From: Acidobacteriota bacterium
GTDB taxonomy: Bacteria > Acidobacteriota > Terriglobia > Acidiferrales > UBA7541
Direction: 5' to 3'
DNA: 46,350 nt
Assembly: GCA_003223325.1 (NCBI GenBank)
Contig: QHYS01000265.1
Coordinates: 1 to 46,350 of the forward strand
The translations under genes and the position numbers were made by a program. Of the stretch, positions 7,771 through 15,701 are shown piece after piece (position 1 is the stretch's first letter; each line of letters opens with the position of its first letter). The notes below the pieces were generated by a model, which did not search any database, had not been told where the DNA came from, and saw nothing but the letters and a program-made list of their open reading frames with translations.

Positions 7771-8358
7771 ATGTTCCTATTCGGCACATTCTGGCAGATG
7801 AAGCGGCGAACAGATCCGCTAGTCAGAACAGCAATTGCTGCCGTTCTCGTGCTGCTGCTAACGGCAGCGACAGGGTTCGAATACGACCAACGAAGACATG
7901 GAGGCCCGAGAAAGATTTATTTGACATTTGACGCAGACATCACGCCCGAGATGAGGCACCGCCTGCAGGCAGGAGAAGTGCCTGCGTGGTACAGTCCAGG
8001 CTTAGTAGCGTATCTCGCGAAGCAACAAGCTCCGGTGACTCTGTTTGTAACCGGGTTGTTCGCGGAGGCCTATCCCGAACTTGTGAAAGAGCTTGGCAGC
8101 AATTCGCATTTTTCAATTCAAAACCACACCTATGACCATTTAGCCTTTCAAAGCGACTGTTACGGCCTGCCCTGGACGAGCAATTTCAGGCTAAAAAAGT
8201 ATGAGATACAAAAAACACAGCAAATGATTTACGCCCTAACGGGCACAAGCCCCAGAAATTTGCGCCACCCCGGCCCAGCCCAACAGAGATACGACAATTC
8301 TGTCCCTCTCCATATCGTTGGTATCGTACCCTCAGACATGATCGCCTCGATCCTCTGA
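7771..8358 (+). CDS. NodB-type polysaccharide deacetylase, C-terminally shortened
   Basis: About 195 residues with a signal anchor (KRRTDP, then a hydrophobic run at about 18-33) and a NodB-homology domain. Motif 1 is LTFDADITP (52-59), where the usual second Asp of TFDDG is displaced. Motif 2 is NHTYDHLAF with metal-type His at 119 and 123. Motif 3 is LRHPGPAQQRYDN (R165). After motif 3 the family normally continues with the W-D and final H motifs, but here the frame ends within about 25 residues in unrelated sequence. The barrel is therefore incomplete and activity is doubtful. The start could be 7771 or, just as well, the ATG at 7798 immediately before the basic residues. It follows the SanA-like gene at once (stop 7766). 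Confidence 0.6.
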   Translation: MFLFGTFWQMKRRTDPLVRTAIAAVLVLLLTAATGFEYDQRRHGGPRKIYLTFDADITPEMRHRLQAGEVPAWYSPGLVAYLAKQQAPVTLFVTGLFAEAYPELVKELGSNSHFSIQNHTYDHLAFQSDCYGLPWTSNFRLKKYEIQKTQQMIYALTGTSPRNLRHPGPAQQRYDNSVPLHIVGIVPSDMIASIL

Positions 8359-8472
8359 ATCAGGCCAATAGAGCCCAGCTCCGACTAGATGGGAGTGTTG
8401 GCATGTGCGAAAGCGAATTGAGTCTACGTTGGGCCGTCGTTTTTGCCCGGGACGAATGGGACACTTCGGTAT

Positions 8473-10530
8473 TCAAGGGCTCGTTGGTAGTGCGATCTCC
8501 TCTGGCGGGCTAAAGCCGATCTGCCGAGATCGAGCGTCGTGCGACGAGAGCTCGCGGTAGGCCTTTTCGAAGTCCTCCTGGGTGACAGCCGGCACAGCCT
8601 CGATGACCTCCGGCGCGACGCCGCAGGCGTCGAGCTCACGTATAAGTGCATTGCGGCCTGCGAGCGTGCACAATCCCTTGAGCAGAGCTCCACTGGCGCC
8701 CTCCGTCTGAGCCGCGAGGAGTTCCAGGTTCACTGACGGCGCCAGCCGCATCTTCTTCGAGAAGAGTTCTAACATCGCCTTACGTCCCATGAAGTCCGGC
8801 AGGGGGAGTTCGATACGCTCCCCAAGTCGTCCCGGCCGCAGGAAGGCTTCGTCGAGCAGCTCGGGCCGGTTGGTCGCGCCGATCACGAAGACGCGCGTCG
8901 ACGAATCTAGACCATCCATCTCCGCGAGAAACATGTTGACCACGGCATCCTGGGCGCGGAGGGCCCCCGAGTCACCTTCACCACGGCGCTCCGCTACGGC
9001 GTCGATTTCGTCGATGAAGATGATCGCGGGCACCCTCGTGCGGGCCCGCGCGAACAGTTCCTTCACCCGTTGCTCTGACTCGCCTAGCCACTTGGAGAAG
9101 ATGTCGGCGGCGCTGACTGCGAAGAACGACGCATCCGTCTCCGACGCCAAGACGCGGGCGATAGTCGTCTTGCCGGTACCCGGAGGACCGGACAAAAGGA
9201 TCCCAGACGGAGGCGCAATGCCGAGTTCACGGACGACCTGAGGATTTTCAATAACCTTCTTGATGATTTGGAGCTTCCGTTTGGCGTCGGCGGGCAGGAT
9301 GAGATCGTCCCAGCCAAGCTTTACACCGCCGTATCGGCTCGCGGTGACGTTCGTCCGATACGCCGCACGGAGGTGTTCGCTGCGAATCGGGTGACCGGCT
9401 TCTAGCGCCGCCAAGGCAGCCTCGTCTATAACACTCCGAATCCGCGCGGAGGAGAACCCCTCCAAGTCCTTGGCCAACTCGGCGAGGCGAAGCTGGCGGA
9501 CATGTGGCCGTCCTCGGATCACGGTTCGCAGAATTGCAAGCCGCGCATCGAAGTCAGGATTATCGATCCTGACCTTATAATCGAAGCGTCCGTCGCGAAC
9601 GACTGCGGGATCCAGGTCTTCGAACCGATTGGTCGCCGCAACGATCAAAAGCCCCGGCCTCTCTCGATGGGCGTCCAATTGCTGAAGCAATGCATCAACC
9701 ATCTGCTGGGTGTCCAGGGTCGGGGCGTCATCTCGCTTGCGGGCAATCGCATCGAACTCGTCGAAGAAGAGCAGGCAAGGTGTTCTGGAACGGGCTTCGT
9801 GAAAGAGGCGCTCAATCGCATCGGGGGCGCCACCCGCGTATTTGCTAATGGCCCTCTCGAGCGGAACGCGAAGCAAGTGCAAGCCGAACTCCTCGGCCAT
9901 CGCCTGTACAAAGAATGTCTTGCCGCAGCCAGGGGGACCGTGGAGGAGAATCCCATTTCGGACGACACCATAACGACGCGCCTCCTCCTGCCGGACGTGC
10001 ACGATCTCGACGATGCGTCGAATCTGACTCTTGAGATCGTCCATCCCACCCACACGCGCAAACCCAGTAAGCGGCGGCCCGTTGACCTGCCGCCTGCGCC
10101 GCTGCTGCGGCTCCGCTACACGTTTCCGTACGAGGTGACGTTCACGAGCAGGCTTACGGACCGACTTCGGCAGCAGGGCTGCGGGGCGGCTTGGCGTCTC
10201 ACGTGCGAGAGGGGACAATGGACGGTCTTCGACGAGACGCCAGTGGAGCGCGCGACCAAGTGCACCTTCCAGATACACGGGTGTTATCCCCCTCGCCCAC
10301 CGTAGTGTATTGGCTCTGTCAGGCTGCGTCGTTTCGCGCGGAGTACGGATTACTGGTCCACCTTGCACCGGCGCGAACTCCATCCAGCCATGCCAGTGCT
10401 GGGTGCCATCACCCGCGCTGCCACCACATACCCGGGCGCTATAGGCCGTCCGGTCGAGGGCCAAAACGGGTTCCTCGAATTTCACGAGTACTTCCCTATG
10501 CGGTGCGAATCGCTCGCGCCAGTCGCGCAC
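8473..10530 (-). CDS. CDC48-like AAA+ ATPase with two AAA domains and a novel N-terminal domain
   Basis: A protein of about 685 residues if read from the GTG at 10530, which has a GGTGAGGAG ribosome-binding site 6 nt upstream. The open frame extends to 10602, but that part translates a short tandem repeat. N-terminal region (about 10-100): a compact domain with TAYSARVCGG, HWHGWMEF and RTPRETTQPDRANTLRWA, not an ordinary CDC48 N-domain. AAA 1: Walker A GPPGCGKT (about 198-205), Walker B LLFFDEFD, sensor VAATNR, arginine region RDGRFD. AAA 2: GPPGTGKT (about 448-455), IIFIDEID, IGATNRPE, LRPGRLGER. Both ATP sites look complete. Such proteins unfold or remodel other proteins as hexamers. A small gene (10639-10845) lies upstream in the same direction and gvpA diverges from it, suggesting a role with gas vesicles, which is an inference from position. 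Confidence 0.85.
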   Translation of the reverse strand: MRDWRERFAPHREVLVKFEEPVLALDRTAYSARVCGGSAGDGTQHWHGWMEFAPVQGGPVIRTPRETTQPDRANTLRWARGITPVYLEGALGRALHWRLVEDRPLSPLARETPSRPAALLPKSVRKPARERHLVRKRVAEPQQRRRRQVNGPPLTGFARVGGMDDLKSQIRRIVEIVHVRQEEARRYGVVRNGILLHGPPGCGKTFFVQAMAEEFGLHLLRVPLERAISKYAGGAPDAIERLFHEARSRTPCLLFFDEFDAIARKRDDAPTLDTQQMVDALLQQLDAHRERPGLLIVAATNRFEDLDPAVVRDGRFDYKVRIDNPDFDARLAILRTVIRGRPHVRQLRLAELAKDLEGFSSARIRSVIDEAALAALEAGHPIRSEHLRAAYRTNVTASRYGGVKLGWDDLILPADAKRKLQIIKKVIENPQVVRELGIAPPSGILLSGPPGTGKTTIARVLASETDASFFAVSAADIFSKWLGESEQRVKELFARARTRVPAIIFIDEIDAVAERRGEGDSGALRAQDAVVNMFLAEMDGLDSSTRVFVIGATNRPELLDEAFLRPGRLGERIELPLPDFMGRKAMLELFSKKMRLAPSVNLELLAAQTEGASGALLKGLCTLAGRNALIRELDACGVAPEVIEAVPAVTQEDFEKAYRELSSHDARSRQIGFSPPEEIALPTSP

Positions 10531-10551
10531 GTTCAACTCCTCACCTTTAAC

Positions 10552-10584
10552 GATAATAGCGACCCTAAAGATAATAACGACCCT
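10552..10584 (-). repeat. Two tandem 15-bp units in the leader of the AAA+ gene
   Basis: On the plus strand GATAATAGCGACCCT (10552-10566) and GATAATAACGACCCT (10570-10584) differ at one base and are spaced 18 bp apart. They lie between the small gene and the GTG start of the AAA+ gene, so they are probably untranslated leader or a binding site and not coding sequence. Confidence 0.6.
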
Positions 10585-10638
10585 CCTCCTCATCGTCAAC
10601 AATTCGAGCCGCTACGACAGATGGACCTATTTTCCCAC

Positions 10639-10845
10639 CTAGGCAGTGCCGTGGACGGGCGTGTCCTCTTCGATGGCCAAAACCCGAGACTTGGAGATGT
10701 CCACATCCAACCTATCGGCGGTGCGCAAGCGCAGCAATTCTGCCTCTTCACCAACCAGTGTACCTCGCAAGAGCACTCGCATCTGACCATATGCTAAGCG
10801 CAGAACGATCGGGCGGCCTATCCGCTCACTGTATACCTTTTCCAT
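10639..10845 (-). CDS. Small protein of unknown function upstream of the AAA+ ATPase
   Basis: A 68-residue protein, MEKVYSERIGRPIVLRLAYG onward, with an alternating hydrophobic/polar pattern suggestive of a small beta-barrel: MRVLLRGTLVGEEAELLRLR, then RLDVDISKSRVLAIEED. A clear AGAGGA ribosome-binding site lies 6-7 nt before the ATG, which is why I treat it as real despite its length. It is transcribed with the AAA+ gene (gap about 108 bp). No family recognised. Confidence 0.6.
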   Translation of the reverse strand: MEKVYSERIGRPIVLRLAYGQMRVLLRGTLVGEEAELLRLRTADRLDVDISKSRVLAIEEDTPVHGTA

Positions 10846-11525
10846 CTCGATTCCTCTCTAAGGACTGACCGTTTTCCACTCCGGATTCTTGCGGGGCGAC
10901 GTCACGCGCAACTAGCAAACCTTTGCAAGCGAACCTGCAGGGCGGCATGTCTCTTCGTCAGCATACGAGGATATGAGGCTTTCGTCGACCTGCACAATCC
11001 GGTGCCTCCCTGAATTGGCCGGGGTAGAAACACTGGGACCGGCACGGCCAGAAGGCTTAGAGGACCGCATCAGCACGGTCAGCACGGTAGTGTTCCTTGC
11101 TGAAATCGGTTGAAATGGTTATCAGTACGGATCTGAATCGGCAAATGGGAATTGACGACGCCTGTACCCTGTGTCAAAATGTGCGATTGACGGAACCCGC
11201 GCTACCATTAGCATCCACGCCCCCGGGGACAGGATGTCGCTTACCCGCCCAACAGAGATAGGGAGATCCTAGGGTAAGAGTGTCGGCGGTTTCTGGAACG
11301 GCGAACCTTGTCGACATTTTGGCTCGCGTATGCGCCTCTGGCACACCTGCGTGAAAATGGGTATTCGCTTGCTGATTTGTTCTGTTGATAACGGCGGAAA
11401 TACGACCCGCGTTTGACACTACAAGGCCCGCTACCCGCCGTGCTCCCACAAACCCGGCGAGTTACTCGTCGGCCAAGAGTTTCGAGAAGCCTAGACGGAG
11501 GGTTTAGTTAGAGGAGGACGGTGCT
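10846..11525. other. Divergent intergenic region between the small gene and gvpA
   Basis: About 680 bp with no coding region that I can support. It must hold the promoters of two divergent units. I found no convincing sigma-54 site or long inverted repeat by eye. The gvpA ribosome-binding site AGGAGG is at 11512-11517. Confidence 0.5.
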
Positions 11526-11828
11526 ATGGCAGTTGAACGTGTATCGGGTGGATCCAGCCTGATCGATGTTCTTGATCGAGTTCTTGACAAGGGCATCGTT
11601 ATTGACGCCTGGGTGCGCATCTCCCTGGTCGGTATTGACCTGATCACGGTGGAAGCACGCGTGGTGGTCGCATCCATCGATACCTATTTGAAGTATGCAG
11701 ATGCCGTAGGTCTCACCGGCCTGGTTGCTAGGCCGCAGCTTGGTGCAAGCACAGAGACGGAGCTGGCCATTGAACCAGCTCGGCGTGTGCCTCGACATGC
11801 CCCAACGCGTCGGAGCACCCGTGCGTAG
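11526..11828 (+). CDS. gvpA: Gas vesicle structural protein GvpA
   Basis: A 100-residue protein whose first 70 residues match the highly conserved GvpA wall protein: [20 protein letters not shown] (10-29), [20 protein letters not shown] and [15 protein letters not shown]. GvpA polymerises into the ribbed shell of gas vesicles. The alpha-beta-beta-alpha core is intact. The C-terminal 30 residues form a basic, low-complexity tail that is not part of the conserved core. AGGAGG lies 8 nt before the ATG. No gvpF/L, gvpN, gvpG, gvpK, gvpJ or gvpS was recognised in the window, so this is either an orphan or the edge of a disrupted cluster. The neighbouring divergent AAA+ ATPase may be functionally linked. 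Confidence 0.93.
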   Translation: MAVERVSGGSSLIDVLDRVLDKGIVIDAWVRISLVGIDLITVEARVVVASIDTYLKYADAVGLTGLVARPQLGASTETELAIEPARRVPRHAPTRRSTRA

Positions 11829-11921
11829 TTATCTATAATAATCACAGCGAGCACGTATCCGGGACGGTGTGATCGAGGGGACATCAATAACGAAGATTGG
11901 GAGGGCGTCAAGTCGCGCAGC

Positions 11922-12080
11922 TCAGACAGCCGCACAACTACTCGCAGGCCGTGTGAACAAGAAGGTACAGGATCGGTTCTCGAGACCGGGATGGTGCTCA
12001 ATCCTCTGATTGTGCTGGTGTATAGCCGCGATGGCTTTCGTGAAACTAGGTCGAGCGCCAACGACAATAAGGGCATTCAT
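11922..12080 (-). pseudogene. UDP-N-acetylglucosamine 2-epimerase (WecB) N-terminal relic
   Basis: The minus strand reads MNALIVVGARPSFTKAIAAI and HQHNQRIEHHPGLENR, matching the start of WecB-type epimerases (xxIVVGTRPNFMKxAPxI, then HN and the region before VHTGQHYD). It diverges afterwards and stops at 11922; other frames down to about 11840 may hold further degraded pieces. Only about 50 of roughly 370 codons survive. The rest of the intergenic region around it (11829-11921 and 12081-12329) shows nothing I recognise apart from a CACCAGTGGTG palindrome near 12288. Confidence 0.5.
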
Positions 12081-12329
12081 TTTGTGTGAACACCGGAGCG
12101 CCGAATTCCACAACGTCATTCTTATAAAAAGTGGCGAAGCGAACCGGTTTAGGCCGATGCACTTGTTGATCCTAGGTACTTCTCATACCTCGATGTGTAA
12201 TTTTCCTTAGTACAGTTTGAGACAGAATGTTCGAGCGTTCCTGGGGCAATACCTGTTCCCCCGATAGCTGTCCGTGGACTGTACACCTCACCAGTGGTGA
12301 CCTAAGTTGGCGGCTGGTAGCCTGTCGGC

Positions 12330-15300
12330 ATGTGGCTGCAGGCCTTATATCGGAATCAGCAAGGTCCAATTCAACGCCAATCCAGCGCACTTCTGCGTAA
12401 GTCATTTGTTTTCTTTATTGTTTTATTATTCTTGTCAGCAATGCTCGTACAGTTGGGATGCTCTGGAGCGGCAAGTCTTGCCGCCGATCCAGCACCATTG
12501 ATCAAAAATCAGCCGGCCGGCCAAGTGGTGACGGCTGGACAGACTGCCAACTTCACCGTTACGGCAGACGGAACCCTTCCCCTTCTTTACCAATGGCGGA
12601 AGAACGGGACAGCGATTTCCGGCGCAATATCGTCGAGCTATACGACCCCGCCCACAACGGCTGCCGATAACGGTGCACAATTCGTGGTAACTGTCAGTGA
12701 CAAAGCTGGGTCTGTAACCAGCAACCCCGCTACCCTTATCGTTACAGCTGCTAACATGGGACCCTCGTTCACCTCTCAACCAGTCGGCCAGACCATCACC
12801 GCGGGCCAGACTGCCACTTTCTCGGTGACCGCTTCCGGAACGGCACCGTTGAGTTATCAGTGGAACAAAAATGGAACCGCCATCAGCGGCGCGACCTCGT
12901 CGAGCTACACCACTCCGGCGGAGACCGTTTCCGACAATGGCGCCGAGTTCACTGTTGTGGTCAGCAACAGTGTCGGTAACGCGACCAGCAATGCAGCTAT
13001 CCTCACTGTGACGGCCGCTCCAGTAGCTCCTTCCATTACCACACAGCCGGTCAGCCGAACAGTCACCGCCGGCCAGACGGCCACGTTTTCCGTCATCGCC
13101 AGCGGAACCTCGCCGTTGAGCTACCAGTGGAACAAGAACAGCTCGGCCATCAGTGGCGCGACTTCCTCAACCTACACGACTCCGGCCACCACCAGCTCCG
13201 ATAATGGCGCCCAGTTCATGGTCACCATCACGAATTCGGCCGGCGCGATCACCAGCAACCCGGCCACGCTAACAGTGAATACCCCACCGTCGATCACCGC
13301 TCAGCCGGCCAGCCAGATTGTAATTGTGGGACAATCGGCGACGTTCTCGGTGACAGCCACAAGTATCGCCCCGCTGAGCTACCAGTGGCAAAAGAACAGG
13401 GCCGCTATCAGCGGTGCAACCTCATCGAGCTACACCACTCCGGGAACTACTACAGCAGACAACGGCGCGCAGTTCACCGTTGTGGTCAGCAATAGTTTTG
13501 GTAACGCGACCAGCAATGCAGCTATCCTCACCGTGACGGCCGCTCCAGTAGCTCCTTCCATTACCACACAGCCGGTCAGCCGAACAGTCACCGCCGGCCA
13601 GACGGCCACGTTTTCCGTCATCGCCAACGGAACCTCGCCGTTGAGCTACCAGTGGAATAAGAACGGCGCGGCCATCAGTGGCGCGACTTCCTCAACCTAC
13701 ACGACTCCGGCCACCACTAGCTCCGATAATGGCGCCCAGTTCACGGTCCTGGTCAGCAACACAGCAGGCAGCGTCACCAGTAGTGCCGCCACGCTTACGG
13801 TGAATGTAGCTACCTACTTGCTCAGCGCCAGTCCAGCGAGTTTGAGCTTTGGAAACGTAAACACCGGTACCAGTAGCACTCTCCCCGTCACGCTCACGAG
13901 CTCCGGCAATTCCAATGTCACGATTTCGAATGTCGGCATTTCCGGCGGCTTCAATGCCACTGGCGTATCCGCTGGAACGATTCTGACTCCCGGAAAAACC
14001 ACAACTCTGAACGTGACCTTTGCTCCGGCAGCCATTGGGAGTGTCACGGGCAGCGTTACAATCACCAGCAGTGCCACGAATTCGCCGACTTCTATCCCAC
14101 TGAATGGTGTTGGCACCCCGCCTGCGGTTACACTTGCGTTTCCTGGTGCTCAAGGAGGAGGTGCACTCTCTGTGGGTGGGCGTGGTGGCGCAGTCTATCT
14201 GGTCAGCAACATGGCCGACTCTGGAGCAGGATCGCTGCGGGCGTGCATTGACGCAAGCGGACCACGCACTTGCGTTTTCCGCACAGGTGGCACTATCGCG
14301 CTGCTGAGCTCGCTCACGGTTTCCAACCCCTTCATTACGATCGCGGGGCAGACGGCCCCCGGCGGCGGCATCCAGATCAGTGGACCTAGCGGAGCAAACG
14401 CTGCCGGCAACCCTGCCCTCTTAGTCAGGACGCACGACGTAGTAGTCCAATATCTGCGCGTAAGGCGCGGCCACAATGCTGGCGAGATTTGTAACGGCGC
14501 GCCTTGGAGCTGCGGTATGAGCGTGGAAGTACTTGCGAACCAGGCATCGGATAATCCCTATAACATCATGTTCGACCATGTTGATGCAGAGTGGTCCAAT
14601 TATGATGCCTTTGGCTTAGCAGGTCACCCCAATGCCGGGACCAATCAACCACGCTCAATCACAATATCGGATTCGATTATCGGAGAGGAATTTGCTGGAG
14701 CGGGACAAACAACAGGAGCTGCTGTCGGCGGCTACTCTGGCCTGGGTTCAACGGCAGAAGATCTTGAGGTTGATATCGATTTTCACCACAACCTATTTGC
14801 GGGCACGAGCCATCGCATGCCGCTCACGACAATAAAGTCCGGAAGATTGGTGAATAACTTTATTTATGGTTGGACCTACTACCCCATGCGCGGCAAGGGG
14901 TTCCGCGATATCATTGGCAACTACTTCAAATACCGATCGGCGCAAGGATTTGTTTCACACGAAATACAAGCTTGGACTACCAACGACGGTAACGACACAT
15001 CGTTTGCCCCTTCCTTTTATCTGATCGGCAACGCTGGTCCAAGCGATCCAACCGGAACAAACAACTGGGCAATGACTGGGTTGGCGATAAATGAAAGCGC
15101 GGGCGAAGGTTCTAGTCCTCTTTCCGCGGTTTACCAGAGCACGTCGCCCATTCCGACTCCGCTGGGCTACATTTCCATCACCGCAGATCCGGTATCAAAA
15201 ATATCCTCACCTTCTGGAATATTCCTCAATGCGGGAAGAGCCGCCCCGTACGACGGAGTCGGAGCCTCACGTGAGTTGGACTGTTCGGGTAAGTGGGTCG

Positions 15301-15608
15301 ATGCGCGAGACCCCATAGACAACCGCATCGTAAGCGCCGTGGTCAACGGAACCACTCTTTACGGCTCTTACGATTATTCGTCCCTCTCGGCGTCGCCGCA
15401 GAGCCAAGCCGATCTAGGCAGCTGGCCGACTTTGGCGGCGGGGGCCGCCTGCGTTGACAGCAATAACAATGGATTACCAGACGTCTGGGAGTCCTACTGG
15501 GGTGGCGTCCTGGGTCTGGGCAGCACCCTCAACCCCAATGGTTTTGACTTTGGCGACGGATACACCAACCTTGAACACTACTTTGACGGGATGAGTCCCT
15601 CGCCGTAA
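12330..15608 (+). CDS. Secreted Ig-repeat / choice-of-anchor D / pectate-lyase-like beta-helix protein
   Basis: A 1092-residue exported protein. A signal segment (about 25-45) ends in QLGCSGAAS, which could be a weak lipobox. Five Ig-like domains of about 88 residues follow (starting near 53, 144, 233, 319 and 409), each with QPxxxxVTAGQTATFSV, PLSYQWxKNG and DNGAQF. A choice-of-anchor D/ASH-like domain lies at about 497-595 (LSFGNVNTG onward). From about 600 a right-handed beta-helix of pectate-lyase type begins with AFPGAQGGG, GGRGGAVYLV and ITIAGQTAPGGG, then FDHVDAEWSNYD. The C-terminus DSNNNGLPDVWE and GDGYTNLEHYFDG resembles the calcium-binding-like tail of such lyases. It probably binds or cuts an acidic polysaccharide outside the cell. 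It faces the exopolysaccharide genes. The start codon has no strong ribosome-binding site. Confidence 0.75.
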   Translation: MWLQALYRNQQGPIQRQSSALLRKSFVFFIVLLFLSAMLVQLGCSGAASLAADPAPLIKNQPAGQVVTAGQTANFTVTADGTLPLLYQWRKNGTAISGAISSSYTTPPTTAADNGAQFVVTVSDKAGSVTSNPATLIVTAANMGPSFTSQPVGQTITAGQTATFSVTASGTAPLSYQWNKNGTAISGATSSSYTTPAETVSDNGAEFTVVVSNSVGNATSNAAILTVTAAPVAPSITTQPVSRTVTAGQTATFSVIASGTSPLSYQWNKNSSAISGATSSTYTTPATTSSDNGAQFMVTITNSAGAITSNPATLTVNTPPSITAQPASQIVIVGQSATFSVTATSIAPLSYQWQKNRAAISGATSSSYTTPGTTTADNGAQFTVVVSNSFGNATSNAAILTVTAAPVAPSITTQPVSRTVTAGQTATFSVIANGTSPLSYQWNKNGAAISGATSSTYTTPATTSSDNGAQFTVLVSNTAGSVTSSAATLTVNVATYLLSASPASLSFGNVNTGTSSTLPVTLTSSGNSNVTISNVGISGGFNATGVSAGTILTPGKTTTLNVTFAPAAIGSVTGSVTITSSATNSPTSIPLNGVGTPPAVTLAFPGAQGGGALSVGGRGGAVYLVSNMADSGAGSLRACIDASGPRTCVFRTGGTIALLSSLTVSNPFITIAGQTAPGGGIQISGPSGANAAGNPALLVRTHDVVVQYLRVRRGHNAGEICNGAPWSCGMSVEVLANQASDNPYNIMFDHVDAEWSNYDAFGLAGHPNAGTNQPRSITISDSIIGEEFAGAGQTTGAAVGGYSGLGSTAEDLEVDIDFHHNLFAGTSHRMPLTTIKSGRLVNNFIYGWTYYPMRGKGFRDIIGNYFKYRSAQGFVSHEIQAWTTNDGNDTSFAPSFYLIGNAGPSDPTGTNNWAMTGLAINESAGEGSSPLSAVYQSTSPIPTPLGYISITADPVSKISSPSGIFLNAGRAAPYDGVGASRELDCSGKWVDARDPIDNRIVSAVVNGTTLYGSYDYSSLSASPQSQADLGSWPTLAAGAACVDSNNNGLPDVWESYWGGVLGLGSTLNPNGFDFGDGYTNLEHYFDGMSPSP
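12975..13218 (+). repeat. Nearly identical 244-bp repeat within Ig domains, copy 1
   Basis: Spans the end of Ig domain 2 and most of domain 3. It matches 13500-13743 with only about seven substitutions over 244 bp, offset 525 bp (175 codons), so recombination between the copies would delete or add exactly two Ig domains in frame. Confidence 0.85.
13500..13743 (+). repeat. Nearly identical 244-bp repeat within Ig domains, copy 2
   Basis: Second copy, spanning the end of Ig domain 4 and most of domain 5. The other Ig domains in the gene are much less alike at the DNA level, so this pair is a recent duplication or has been homogenised. Confidence 0.85.
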
Positions 15609-15701
15609 CACCAGTCTGCATCTTAGTCTTCCGGCCCGCGAATTCTATTTACCTGCGACCTTAAATTCGAACTGACTTACCTACCCTTTGTCTTTAGTTA
15701 G

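Noticed and set aside
9502-10305. A 267-codon plus-strand open frame opposite the AAA+ gene
   Set aside because: It lies wholly antisense to conserved AAA motifs and has no start signal; it is a shadow of the real gene.
12905-14153. Several minus-strand frames with repeated VTVRIAALLVALP-type sequence opposite the Ig repeats
   Set aside because: They are the complement of the Ig repeat DNA; the apparent protein repeats simply mirror the coding repeats on the plus strand.
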